From contig JACKDL010000018.1 of NCBI GenBank assembly GCA_020633555.1, positions 1 to 64,000 of the forward strand: a stretch of 64,000 bases of DNA. Reading direction: 5' to 3'. This DNA is from Myxococcales bacterium (GTDB taxonomy: Bacteria; Myxococcota_A; Bradymonadia; UBA7976; UBA1532). The notes beneath the pieces were generated by a model that was not told where the DNA came from, did no database searches, and saw only the letters and a program-made list of their open reading frames with translations. The position numbers were made by a program, and so were the translations under genes. The stretch's first letter is position 1. Each line of letters opens with the position of its first letter. Positions 1-9,199 of this stretch are shown piece by piece.

Positions 1-468
<468 letters not shown>

Positions 469-488
469 TCAGTCGGTGACGGGGGCGG

Positions 489-517
489 AGGTTATGGACG
501 TCGGGGCGGCGGGTCAA
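489..517 (-). promoter_or_regulatory. Sigma-70-type promoter of tRNA-Asn
   Basis: On the minus strand TTGACC (517-512) is separated by exactly 17 bases from TAACCT (494-489). The -10 box ends 20 bases before the mature tRNA 5' end, a usual distance for a tRNA promoter. The -35 is a 5/6 match and the -10 a 3/6 match to consensus. Confidence 0.6.
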
Positions 518-667
518 GCAGAAAATCGGGGGCAGATCCATTCGGGGGGCCGCACGTATGCTGGTCCCCGCAGCGGCGCGGAGGGCTTCGCGTTTGGCGG
601 GGAACCGCGGTAGGCTGCGCGGTGTCCAGTTCAGGGGCGGCGTCGGCCCCGGGGGAGTGTGCAGCCC

Positions 668-1762
668 ATGGCGGGCAACGAACGCAACGAGCAGTCGATG
701 TTGATCAGCCTGGACTCGCTGACGGCGGACTCGCCGAACCAGAAGGGGTCGGGGGCCGCCGGGGACGGGGGCTCGGGGCTGATCGATCTGGCCGGGCTGG
801 GCAGCGCAGGGCTGGCGCCGGGCGAGGAGTCGCCGGGGCTGGTGGCGCCCGCTTTCCAAGCGGCGGCGCCCACGTACGTGAAGCCCAAGTCGTCCTTCAA
901 CCCGCTGGTGGTGGTGGGGGTCGCGGTGGGGGTCGTCGCTTTGCTGGGCGGGGGCATCTACTTCGGCATGCAGATGGGCGGCGGCCAGGCCGAGCAGCCG
1001 GGCACAGCGCCGGCGTCGGTGGCCTCGGCGGCGCCGTCGGCGGTGACGTCGGCGGCGGCCAGCACCGCGCCCGATGGGGCGGCGGTGGGCAGCACGGCGG
1101 CGTCGGCGGTGGCCGAGGCGCCGGGTGAGGCCCCCGGATCCGCGCCCGAGAGCGTGGCGGCGGCCGACGGGCAGGCCGATCAGGCGGCGAAGGACGAGGC
1201 GGCGAAGGCCGAGGCGGACAAGCCGAAGCGGGTGTACACGCCCGCCGAGATCGCCGCCTGGAAGAAGAAGCAGGCCGAGAAGAAGGCTGCCGAGGAGGCC
1301 GAGGCGGCCAAGAAGGCGGCCGAGGCGGCGAAGGCCGAGGCGGCCAAGCCGAAGGCGCCCGCCGGCGCACCCGCGAAGACGGGCGGCAAGGACGAGGTGG
1401 ACGACATGCTCAGCGGGCTGTCGGGCAAGAAGCCGGCGGCCGCTGCGCAGCAGGGGGGCGGCAACGTGGTGGCGCCCGATGATCCGCTGCTGCCGAAGAA
1501 GCTGGGCAAGGCGCAGATCCTGGGCGTGGTGCGGCAGAACGCCGGGGCCGTGGCCGGGTGCAAGGGCGAGACCAAGAGCGAGGGCGGCACGGTCTTCGTG
1601 GATATGCAGATCGTGAAGTCGGGCAGCGTGGAGGCGGCCAAGGTGGTGGGGGCCCAGGCGGGCACGCCGCTGGCCAACTGCGTGGAGCGCAAGGTGAAGG
1701 TGTTCCGGTTCCCGCAGTTCAACGGGCCGCCCATGCGCATCAAGCTGCCCTTCGCGATGTAA
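668..1762 (+). CDS. AgmX/PglI-type C-terminal domain envelope protein
   Basis: This 364-residue protein has an N-terminal cytoplasmic part (1-78), one membrane segment (about 79-100), a long Ala/Lys/Glu-rich linker likely to be helical (about 170-235), and a C-terminal domain with two cysteines, the pattern GGTVFVDMQIVKSGSV and the ending FPQFNGPPMRIKLPF. That ending is typical of the AgmX/PglI C-terminal domain, a TonB-C-like module found in myxobacterial motility and envelope proteins. ATG 668 is preferred over GTG 659 because GGGGGAG (651-657) lies 10 bases before the ATG but only 1 base before the GTG. The role is inferred: probably a periplasm-spanning linker between inner-membrane energy and envelope partners. 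A specific motility role cannot be shown from sequence. Confidence 0.75.
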   Translation: MAGNERNEQSMLISLDSLTADSPNQKGSGAAGDGGSGLIDLAGLGSAGLAPGEESPGLVAPAFQAAAPTYVKPKSSFNPLVVVGVAVGVVALLGGGIYFGMQMGGGQAEQPGTAPASVASAAPSAVTSAAASTAPDGAAVGSTAASAVAEAPGEAPGSAPESVAAADGQADQAAKDEAAKAEADKPKRVYTPAEIAAWKKKQAEKKAAEEAEAAKKAAEAAKAEAAKPKAPAGAPAKTGGKDEVDDMLSGLSGKKPAAAAQQGGGNVVAPDDPLLPKKLGKAQILGVVRQNAGAVAGCKGETKSEGGTVFVDMQIVKSGSVEAAKVVGAQAGTPLANCVERKVKVFRFPQFNGPPMRIKLPFAM

Positions 1763-1769
1763 GCGCCCC

Positions 1770-1791
1770 GGCCGCGCTCGCCGGCGCGGCC
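1770..1791 (+). terminator. Weak hairpin between convergent genes
   Basis: GGCCGCGC (1770-1777) can pair with GCGCGGCC (1784-1791) just after the stop of the AgmX-like gene. It is followed by CCCCTCTCT rather than a clean T-run, so termination here is only a suggestion. Confidence 0.3.
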
Positions 1792-1858
1792 CCCCTCTCT
1801 CCGCCAACCTCTTCAAAGAGCCACAGCGTCGCGCTCGGCGTCCGAGCCTACGCCACGT

Positions 1859-4009
1859 CTATTCGCGGTCGCGGATGAGGCGCAGCGTGGCCTCGGCGCT
1901 GGGGGCGGTGCGCAGGCGCTGCACCATGCGGTCGTCGTAGACCAGCCGGGCCAGGGCGGCCATGGCCCGCAGGTGAGCGGTGGGTGAGGGGGCGGGGGAG
2001 AGCAGCAGGAACACCAAATCCACGGGCCGGCCGTCGGGGGTGGGGGCGGTGGCGTCGGGCGGGATGCCGGCGGGCACGTGGGCCAGCAGGCAGCGGGGGG
2101 CGTCCAGGCCGTCCACGTGGGTGTGGGGGATGACCACCCCGCCGCCCATGGTGGTAGGCAGATCGGCCTCGCGGGCCAGGATGCGCTCGATCATGGCGGC
2201 GCGCTCGGCGGGGCCTTCGCAGACGGCGGCGAGCAGGCGGTCGAGGACGTCGCGCAGGTGGTGCACCGGCTCGCCCACCACCAGCACCTCCGAGATGAGG
2301 CCGGCGAGGCCCTCGATGCGCTCGCGCAGCACCACCAGCGTGGTGGGAGCCCTGGGGGCGGTGGGGGCCGGGTGGGTGAGGCCGTCGCGCACCTCGAGCA
2401 GGGGGATCAAGTGCGGGCCGAGGCGGGCCAGTTCGGGGGCAGTGGCCAGGTGCAGCGGCTCGATGACCAGGCGCTGGGCGCGCAGGTCGCCGGCCAGGTC
2501 AGGCAGGGCGTGCTCGGCGGGCCAGGGCAGCCGGCCGGCGCCCGGGGCGGGGGACCACCGCCAGCAGGCGCCCTCGCCCAGCACCTCGGCCCACTGCAGG
2601 CACACGAGCTGGTTCAGGTGCGGGTTGGCCGACAGGGCCAGCACCCGCCCCACGTCCAGCAGCAGGGGGTCGCTCAGCAGGTCGGGGTCCAGGGGATCGG
2701 CGCTGACGCCTCGGGCGCCCGCCTCGCCCACAGTGGCGGGCACGCCTTCACCCACGCGCGCCACGGGGACACCCAGCGCGGTCAGCGTGTCGGCCAAGGC
2801 GTCGGCCACGGCCGGTTCGCCGGTGATCAGCGTGCGGTTGCGGGGGGGCTTCTTCAGCCGGAGCCAGCGGGCCACCAGGCCGGCTGACAGGCCCTGCAGC
2901 AGCACCGTCACGGCGATGACCGCGAAGGTGAAGGTCTCGAGGATGCGGGCGCGGGGATCGTGCTGAGCCAGCTCCATGGCGAACAGCGAGGCCATGGAGG
3001 CGGCCACGATGCCCCGCGGGGCGATCCACGCCAGGAAGGCCTTCTCACGCTTGCTGAAGCCCTGGCCCCAGGTGGCGATGAGCACGTTCAGGGGGCGCAG
3101 CACCAGCACCAGGCCCGCGATGACCCACCAGCCGGCGGCGCCGAGTTGGTTGAAGGCGGCGAGGTCGAGCCGGGCGCTCAGCAGTACGAACACCAGGCCG
3201 ATGCCCAGCTCGGTGAGCTCGAGCTTGAAGTGGTGGAGCTGCTTCAGGTGCGGCGGCTGGCGGATGGCCAGGATCATGCCGGCGACCACCACCGCCAGGA
3301 TGCCGGACTCGGTGAGGACGGCGTTGGCGGCCCCAAAGGCCAGCACGGCGGTGGCGAGGACGAAGATGTTGCTGTGCTCGGGGCCCACCCAGCGGCGGCG
3401 CAGCGCGGCGTCGATGCTCAGGCCCGCCAGCAGGCCCAGGGCGCCGCCCACCAGCAGGCGCAGGCCGAACTTGGCCACCGCCTCGCCGGCGGCCTCGTGG
3501 GCGGTGGCGTACTCGAAGCACAGCACGGTGAGGAACACGCCCACGCAGTCGATGAGCACGCCCTCCCAGTACAGCACGTGCGCCAGCTTGGGCTGCACGC
3601 CCACCCGCCGCAGGATGGGTGAGACCACGGTGGGGCCGGTGACCACCACCAAGCTCCCGCCCACGGCGGCCACGGCAGGGGGCAGGTCCAGGGCGGCCCA
3701 CAGGGCCACGGCGGTGCCCAGCCAGGTGACCGCCACGCCCACGGTGAGCATGCGCCCGATGACGACGGGCGCCTTGCGGTAGCCCGCCAGATCCAGGGCC
3801 AGCCCGCCCTCGAAGAGGATGACCGCGACGGCCAGCCCCACCACCTCGTGGATCACCGGGCCGAGGACGCGGGGCTGCACCCAGCCCAGGCCCTGGGGGC
3901 CCAGCAGGACGCCCGCGGGCAGCAGCAGGGCGATGGACGGGATGCGCAGGCGGGCCGACAGGACGAACAGCAGCACGCCGGCCGTCGCCGCGATTGCCAG
4001 AGTCAACAT
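1859..4009 (-). CDS. Cation:proton antiporter with nucleotide-binding-like and EIIA-like tail
   Basis: This is a 716-residue protein. Residues 1 to about 385 form a CPA-type sodium(potassium)/proton exchanger domain with about twelve membrane helices and family blocks such as the helix following VVTGPTVVSPILRR. Next comes a soluble region (LITGEPAVADALADTL) resembling a degenerate TrkA-N/RCK fold. The C-terminal 150 residues resemble a PTS EIIA type-2 domain, with GGGVVIPHTHV carrying the likely histidine. I start at ATG 4009, where MLTLAIAATAG begins the first helix; an in-frame upstream extension is hydrophilic and lacks a ribosome-binding site. The EIIA-like tail suggests regulation of ion exchange by PTS-Ntr-like phosphorylation, which is an inference. 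It is transcribed divergently from the SDR gene at 4140. Confidence 0.82.
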   Translation of the reverse strand: MLTLAIAATAGVLLFVLSARLRIPSIALLLPAGVLLGPQGLGWVQPRVLGPVIHEVVGLAVAVILFEGGLALDLAGYRKAPVVIGRMLTVGVAVTWLGTAVALWAALDLPPAVAAVGGSLVVVTGPTVVSPILRRVGVQPKLAHVLYWEGVLIDCVGVFLTVLCFEYATAHEAAGEAVAKFGLRLLVGGALGLLAGLSIDAALRRRWVGPEHSNIFVLATAVLAFGAANAVLTESGILAVVVAGMILAIRQPPHLKQLHHFKLELTELGIGLVFVLLSARLDLAAFNQLGAAGWWVIAGLVLVLRPLNVLIATWGQGFSKREKAFLAWIAPRGIVAASMASLFAMELAQHDPRARILETFTFAVIAVTVLLQGLSAGLVARWLRLKKPPRNRTLITGEPAVADALADTLTALGVPVARVGEGVPATVGEAGARGVSADPLDPDLLSDPLLLDVGRVLALSANPHLNQLVCLQWAEVLGEGACWRWSPAPGAGRLPWPAEHALPDLAGDLRAQRLVIEPLHLATAPELARLGPHLIPLLEVRDGLTHPAPTAPRAPTTLVVLRERIEGLAGLISEVLVVGEPVHHLRDVLDRLLAAVCEGPAERAAMIERILAREADLPTTMGGGVVIPHTHVDGLDAPRCLLAHVPAGIPPDATAPTPDGRPVDLVFLLLSPAPSPTAHLRAMAALARLVYDDRMVQRLRTAPSAEATLRLIRDRE

Positions 4010-4139
4010 GGGGTCGCCGTGGCTCACAGGCCCCCCGCCCGATTCGTCGAAACCGCCCGCGCCGGCGGGGCATCCCGCCGACGTCCCCATGAAACCATCG
4101 CCGCGCCCCGAGCGCGACCATCACTTTCGAGGAGCAAGC

Positions 4140-4802
4140 ATGGCCACTGTTCTCTTGACCGGCGCCAACCGCGGCATCGGCCTGGCCCTGGCCCGCCAAC
4201 TCGTGGCCCGGGGCGATCGGGTCATCGCCGCCGTGCGCAAGGCCAGCCCCGAGCTGCGGGCGCTGGATCTGCGCATTGAGGAAGGCGTCGATGTCACCGA
4301 CGACAGCCTGGGCGGTCTTGCGGACCGGCTGGGGGACACCCGGCTGGACGTGGTGTTGAACAACGCCGGCTACCTGGAGCGCGACGGGCTCGACGGGCTG
4401 GACCTGGCCGCCATCCGCCGGCAGTTCGAGATCAACACCCTGGGGCCGCTGAAGGTCACCGCGGCGGTGCTGGGGCACCTGGCCGAGGGCGCACGGGTGG
4501 TCCACGTCACCAGCCGCATGGGCTCGGTGGCCGACAACACCAGCGGGGGCTACTACGGCTACCGCATGTCGAAGGCGGCGCTGAACATGGCGGCCATGTC
4601 GCTGGCCCACGATCTGCGTCCCCGCGGCGTGGCGGTGGCGGTGGTGCACCCGGGCTTCGTGCGGACCGAGATGACGGGTGGGCAAGGGCTGGTGGATCCG
4701 CCCGAGAGCGCCGCCGGCATCGTGGCGCGGCTGGACGAGCTGACCCTGGAGACGTCGGGCGGCTTCTGGCACGCCGTGACGGGCGAGGTGCTGCCCTGGT
4801 GA
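4140..4802 (+). CDS. Short-chain dehydrogenase/reductase
   Basis: This 220-residue classical SDR has the Rossmann glycine motif TGANRGIG at residues 7-14, NNAG near 80, and the catalytic Ser and YxxxK in SRMGS...GYRMSK. GAGGAG ends 5 bases before the ATG and sets the start. Known family members reduce carbonyls using NAD(P)H; the layout is closest to the small cytosolic SDRs related to C-factor/CsgA and sniffer-type reductases. The substrate cannot be told. It stands alone between the divergent antiporter gene and a convergent barrel protein, and ends ahead of a strong bidirectional terminator. Confidence 0.85.
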   Translation: MATVLLTGANRGIGLALARQLVARGDRVIAAVRKASPELRALDLRIEEGVDVTDDSLGGLADRLGDTRLDVVLNNAGYLERDGLDGLDLAAIRRQFEINTLGPLKVTAAVLGHLAEGARVVHVTSRMGSVADNTSGGYYGYRMSKAALNMAAMSLAHDLRPRGVAVAVVHPGFVRTEMTGGQGLVDPPESAAGIVARLDELTLETSGGFWHAVTGEVLPW

Positions 4803-4874
4803 GGTTGGCTCTGCGGGGTGGGTGAGGCCGAGGCCGTCGCGTCCCGGACGCGGCGGCCTGGCAGCCCAAAAAGA

Positions 4875-4900
4875 AAAGGCCGCCCCGAGGGACGGCCTTT
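4875..4900. terminator. Bidirectional terminator between convergent genes
   Basis: AAAGGCCG (4875-4882) pairs with CGGCCTTT (4893-4900), extended by a short CCC/GGG inner stem. A runs on the left flank and T runs on the right make it usable in both directions. It lies between the stops of the SDR (4802) and the barrel protein (4939). Confidence 0.75.
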
Positions 4901-4938
4901 CTCAGCTCACGCAGCGACCCCGCGAGGGGGCCGTCAGA

Positions 4939-6171
4939 TCACCAGGTGTAGGTGGCCGAGCTCTGCATGAAGATGTCGCCATCGCCGCCGATCATGTCGG
5001 GGCCGGCGGTCAGGTAGCTGTGGCTGAAGGCGCCGTCGAAGCGGAAGTTCCCGACCTTGATGCCGAGGCCCGCGTTCCAGCCGAAGGTGCCGTCGCCGGT
5101 CTCAGCCGCGAAGGCGTTGACCGAGCCGCGGCCGGCGGTGCTGCTGCTGTTGCCGACTTCCTGGCTGTAGCTGTACAGGCGCCACGTGTACTCCATGCCC
5201 GAGCGGAAGTAGAGCCACTCGAGGACCTCGTGCTCGAACGCGATGCGGAAGCCGGGCAGCCACAGCCCGAAGCCGCTGAACGCGTCGTCCTCACCCTCGC
5301 TGGAGGGGTCGCCCGACTCGAGCTGGAAGCCCACGATGCCGTAGCCGGCCACGGTGGTGTTGCCCGCGTGGTACACGGGGCCGAAGCCGCCCAGCAGGTT
5401 GAAGTTGGTCAGCGAGGCGGTGTCGTTGTCGGCGCCGTCGCTGGTGTTGGTGCTGCTGCGCATGCCGAAGCCCAGCGAGCCGATGATCCCCATGTCCATG
5501 CTGTCGGTCATCTTCTTGAAGAAGCGGGCGTTGACGCCCAGACCGAAGGCCAGGTCACTGCCGTTGGCCTCGCCGCCGTCCTGGTCGCTGCCGAAGGCCA
5601 GGCCCAGGTCGAAGCCCAGGTCGCCGCGGAGCGACAGGCCGGGGATGGTCAGACCGCCGCCGGCGCGGATGACGGTGGTGCCGTCGGTGGTGGGATCACC
5701 GCCGTCGGGGGTGTTGCTGCTGCCACCGTGGCCCAGGGCGACCCGGAAGCCCAGGTTCTTGTTGCCCATCTTGGTGCCGAACAGGAAGTCGACGATGGTG
5801 GCCGGGTTGGTGTAGCTGCCGTTGGCCTGCAGGAGCGGGTTGCTCATGCCGCCGTTCTGGCCGAGCTCGTAATCCAGGCTGTACATGCCAGCGCCGATGG
5901 GCTGGCTGGCGTCAGTCCGGTTCACGATGATACCGAAGGCGGTCTTGCCCTGGCCGAAGGTCAGCACGCCGTTGCCGGCGCCCTTGCTGCCGGCGTAGTC
6001 CATGCCCACCAGGTTCTTGTACTTCAGCACAAGCTGGGGGAACACGAACATGTCGTCGCGGTCCTCGATGAGGATGTTCCCACCAAGACCGGTGCGGCGG
6101 TCGGCCATGGCCGGGCCGGCGAGCGCGAGGGTGCTCAGCGCGGCGATCGAGATCGTCTTCGTCAGGCGCAT
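4939..6171 (-). CDS. Outer-membrane beta-barrel protein
   Basis: This 410-residue protein begins with a signal peptide (MRLTKTISIAALSTLALAGPAMA). The mature part alternates amphipathic strands and ends in a C-terminal aromatic (SSATYTW), as expected for Bam-inserted barrels. Gly/Asn/Asp-rich turns suggest 12-16 strands. The ATG at 6171 is chosen because GGGAGG lies 6 bases upstream and the signal peptide starts there; the longer open frame upstream encodes a non-conserved hydrophilic extension. No specific porin or transporter signature is visible, so substrate and role are unknown. It has its own terminator and looks monocistronic. Confidence 0.75.
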   Translation of the reverse strand: MRLTKTISIAALSTLALAGPAMADRRTGLGGNILIEDRDDMFVFPQLVLKYKNLVGMDYAGSKGAGNGVLTFGQGKTAFGIIVNRTDASQPIGAGMYSLDYELGQNGGMSNPLLQANGSYTNPATIVDFLFGTKMGNKNLGFRVALGHGGSSNTPDGGDPTTDGTTVIRAGGGLTIPGLSLRGDLGFDLGLAFGSDQDGGEANGSDLAFGLGVNARFFKKMTDSMDMGIIGSLGFGMRSSTNTSDGADNDTASLTNFNLLGGFGPVYHAGNTTVAGYGIVGFQLESGDPSSEGEDDAFSGFGLWLPGFRIAFEHEVLEWLYFRSGMEYTWRLYSYSQEVGNSSSTAGRGSVNAFAAETGDGTFGWNAGLGIKVGNFRFDGAFSHSYLTAGPDMIGGDGDIFMQSSATYTW

Positions 6172-6387
6172 ACTTGCCTCCCAGACAGGTATCGGAGCGA
6201 AGGCTCCAGCAGTTCTGCGGGGCGGCATACCACGAGAATCCGACTGTGCAAAGCCTTTCTGACGATAACGCAGGGCGTCATAGACCGTTGGAAACGGGAC
6301 GGAAACGGCAGCCGTCCGGGTGTCACGGGGCTGTGACGGGTTGCAGGGAAAGGCCACGGGGGTGCGCCGAGCGCGCGCAGCGGCGGT

Positions 6388-7224
6388 TCAGCGGCGCAGG
6401 CCCACCCGGAATCGGTGCGTGATGGGCACCGCGCCCAGCAGGGCCATGTCGGCCGTGCGGTGGCCGTCGGTCCAGTTGTTGATGATGAGCGGCCGGCCGT
6501 CCTCGCCCGCCCGGTCGGACACCAGGCCGATGTGGTCGGGGCCCGGACCGCCCAGGGTGTCCATGAACACCACGTCCCCCGGCAGCCAGCGGGCCGGGCC
6601 GGTGGCGGCGCGGTCGAAGGCGGGGGGCAGGCTGCGGTGGGTGGCCTTGAACCAGGGCAGCAGGCGGCGCACCCGGCGGTGGTCGATGTGAGGGTTGCCG
6701 CGGCCCCCTTCGGCCAGGCCGTAGCGCCGGGGGTGGGCGGCCATGTCCTTGTGGATGATGGCCTGCAGGTCCAGCCCGGCGTTGCGCAGGGCGCGGATCA
6801 CCACGTCCGTGCACACGCCGATGCCCCGATCCACGTCGCCCCCCGGGTACGCCAGGTGCTCGTAGGTGGCCACGTAGCGAGCGCCGTTCAACGCTGCCTT
6901 GCGGGCGCCCACGCGCAGATCCAGCAGGTCGGGCAGGCCGTCGCGGTCCCGATCGGGGCCCGTGGGGCCGGCGCGCACCGCCAGGCCCGGCAGGGCCGCC
7001 ACGGCGGGCGGGAGCGGGTCGCCGGGGTCGGCCACCCAGGCGTCCACGGGCAAGCCGTCGTAGGTCAGCACCGCCAGGCGGCGGGCGGCGTTCACGGTGA
7101 CCGTGGGGCGGGTGGGGGCCAGCCAAGGGGGTGCCCCCAGGTGAACCCGGGCGGTGAGCTCGGGGAACAGGCCGCGGTCGGGCAGGGGGGCCGCCAGCGC
7201 GGCCAGCAAGAGCGGGATGATCAT
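6388..7224 (-). CDS. DUF1287 family secreted protein
   Basis: This 278-residue protein has a short hydrophobic N-terminus (likely signal peptide) and the features of the DUF1287 family: YPGGDVDRGIGVCTDVVIRA with its conserved Cys-Thr-Asp, then NPHIDHRR, then LPGDVVFMD and GPDHIGLVSD. The Cys and later His residues are arranged as in NlpC/P60-like cysteine hydrolases, so a role in peptidoglycan or peptide hydrolysis is a reasonable family-level inference. It lies 52 bases downstream of the M61 peptidase gene on the same strand, probably in one transcript. A GAGG ribosome-binding site lies 7 bases before ATG 7224. Confidence 0.8.
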   Translation of the reverse strand: MIIPLLLAALAAPLPDRGLFPELTARVHLGAPPWLAPTRPTVTVNAARRLAVLTYDGLPVDAWVADPGDPLPPAVAALPGLAVRAGPTGPDRDRDGLPDLLDLRVGARKAALNGARYVATYEHLAYPGGDVDRGIGVCTDVVIRALRNAGLDLQAIIHKDMAAHPRRYGLAEGGRGNPHIDHRRVRRLLPWFKATHRSLPPAFDRAATGPARWLPGDVVFMDTLGGPGPDHIGLVSDRAGEDGRPLIINNWTDGHRTADMALLGAVPITHRFRVGLRR

Positions 7225-7276
7225 GAGCGCCTCGCGAGGTCGACCCTTGGTCGAACGGGCGGCGCGGCCGGGGGAT

Positions 7277-9067
7277 CTACCGCGCGGTGAGCCAGGCCTT
7301 CAGGCGGGCTTTCTGGGCGGGGCTGGCTTTGGGGTCGGGCTCCAGGGCCCACGTCTCGGCAGGCTCGGCGGCGAAGGTCACGGGGAGGCGCCGCAGGACG
7401 CCGCGCCGGGCCACCAGCACGCTGGTCTGTTCGCCGGGCGCCTGGCGGCCGCGGGCCTCGTCCCAGCCCTTGGCGGGGATGCGGTGCTCGCCGATGGCCA
7501 GCAGCTCGTCGTTGGGGGCCAGGCCGGCCCGGTGGGCGGGCGTGCCGGTGGGGACCTCCTTGATGTACAGGCGGCCCTCGGCGCCGTGGGTGGTGAGGCC
7601 CAGCCAGCCCGCGGGGTCGGGCGAGGCGTCGGCGGGCTTGAAGCGCAGGCCGAACCAGGCCAGGGCCGGGCCGTAGTCCAGGTCGGCCGTGCCGCGCACG
7701 GCGCGGTCGAAGAAGTCATCCAGGTCCACGCCCGCCACGTCGCTGGCCAGGGCCTGGAACTCAGCAGGGGTGAAGCCCTTGGCGCCGCTGAAGCGGGCGT
7801 AGGCGGCGCGCATGACGTCGCCCAGGGTGACCTTGTCGGCGGTGGCTTTGCGCAGGTGGGCATCGAGCAGGAAGGCCACCACGGCGCCCTTGGTGTAGTA
7901 GCTGACGTCGGCGTTCACCGAGTTCTCGTCGTGGCGGTAGAAGCGGATCCAGGCGTCGAAGGAGGCCAGGGCCAGGCTGCGCACGTGCCGGCCGGGGCTG
8001 GTCTGCAAGCGCTTGATGTTCTTCGACAATCGTTCCAGGAAGGCCTTGTCGTCGGCCAGGCCTGCGCGGCGCCACAGCAGGCCGTCGTAGTAGCTGGTGA
8101 TGCCCTCGGCCACCCACAGGCTGTGGGTGTGGTTCTCGACCTCATAGTCGAAGGGCCCCAGGGCCTGGGGGCGCAGGCGCTTGACGTTCCAGGCGTGGAA
8201 CAGCTCGTGGCTGGCCAGACGCAGCCAGTCCCGGTAGTGCTCGGGATCCCGCATGACCTGCCGGTCGCCCATGATGACGGTGGACGCCTTGTGCTCCAGG
8301 CCGCCGCCGCTGTCGGCCAGCACGTTCAGGAACAGGTAGTTGTCGTAGCCGGGCAGGGCGCCCCAGAAGGCCCGCTGGGTGTCCACCAGCTTCGCCAGGT
8401 CGCGGGCGGCGCGGGCGGGGTCGAACAGCTCGGCGGGGGCGCCGACGGTGACGATGTGGTGGTCCACGCCGGCCACGGTGAAGGTCTCGACGGTGGGCCG
8501 GCCCCACACCACCGGGCTGTCGAGCAGGGTGTCGCGGTCGGCGCGGAAGTGGTGGCGGCCTGTGGCCTGGGGGTGGGGCGGCAGCGCGGTGTGCACGCCC
8601 CAGCCGCCGGGGGGCACCAGGGTGACGTCGTAGTCGGCGTCGGCCTTGGCGTCGACGGGCAGCAGGAACAGGGCGGGGCCGTTGGTCAGCCCGAACTCGG
8701 CGTCGAGGTAGTTGGTGCGCACCGACAGCTCGAAGGCGTAGACGCGGTAGCGCACGGCGATGGGGCCGGCCCCGTCGGTGTCCACCTGCCAGCGGTTCTT
8801 CGCGACCTTCTGCACGGCCAGCCGGCGGCCGCCCGCGTCGCGGGCCTCCACCTGCTCGACGTGGCGGCTGTGCTCGCGCACCAGGTAGCTGCCGGGGGTC
8901 CACACGGGCATGAACAGGGTGAGCTGCTCGCCCTGCGCGGCGTAGCGGGCCTCGACCTGGAAGTAGTGGTGCTCGGGGGGATCGGCGCGCACCGTGAAGT
9001 GGGCGGCGGGGGCCGCCAGGGCGGCGCCCGAGAACAGCAACGACAGCAGCAGGGCGAGGCGGCGCAC
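7277..9067 (-). CDS. M61 family (glycyl aminopeptidase-like) metallopeptidase with PDZ domain
   Basis: This 596-residue secreted peptidase has a signal peptide (residues 1-19), an N-terminal M61 beta domain, the zinc motif HELFHAWNVKRLRP near residue 285, and a C-terminal PDZ-like region (about 490-570, with PTGTPAHRAGL and NDELLAIGE). This order and length match bacterial M61 glycyl-aminopeptidase homologues, which act in the periplasm or outside the cell. I start at GTG 9067, preceded by GGAGA at 5 bases, because the signal peptide begins there; upstream in-frame sequence is arginine-rich and looks non-coding. It is divergent from hslO and likely co-transcribed with the DUF1287 gene. Confidence 0.88.
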   Translation of the reverse strand: MRRLALLLSLLFSGAALAAPAAHFTVRADPPEHHYFQVEARYAAQGEQLTLFMPVWTPGSYLVREHSRHVEQVEARDAGGRRLAVQKVAKNRWQVDTDGAGPIAVRYRVYAFELSVRTNYLDAEFGLTNGPALFLLPVDAKADADYDVTLVPPGGWGVHTALPPHPQATGRHHFRADRDTLLDSPVVWGRPTVETFTVAGVDHHIVTVGAPAELFDPARAARDLAKLVDTQRAFWGALPGYDNYLFLNVLADSGGGLEHKASTVIMGDRQVMRDPEHYRDWLRLASHELFHAWNVKRLRPQALGPFDYEVENHTHSLWVAEGITSYYDGLLWRRAGLADDKAFLERLSKNIKRLQTSPGRHVRSLALASFDAWIRFYRHDENSVNADVSYYTKGAVVAFLLDAHLRKATADKVTLGDVMRAAYARFSGAKGFTPAEFQALASDVAGVDLDDFFDRAVRGTADLDYGPALAWFGLRFKPADASPDPAGWLGLTTHGAEGRLYIKEVPTGTPAHRAGLAPNDELLAIGEHRIPAKGWDEARGRQAPGEQTSVLVARRGVLRRLPVTFAAEPAETWALEPDPKASPAQKARLKAWLTAR

Positions 9068-9199
9068 GCGGTCTCCAGGGCGGTCTGGGGGCCACGACGG
9101 TGCGTCACCGGGCGCCGCCGTGGCAAGCTGCACCGTTGACCGGCGCCGGCGCGTGCGTACAGTGCCGCGTCTTTCCGACCACCGACCGTTCGGGGTGTC

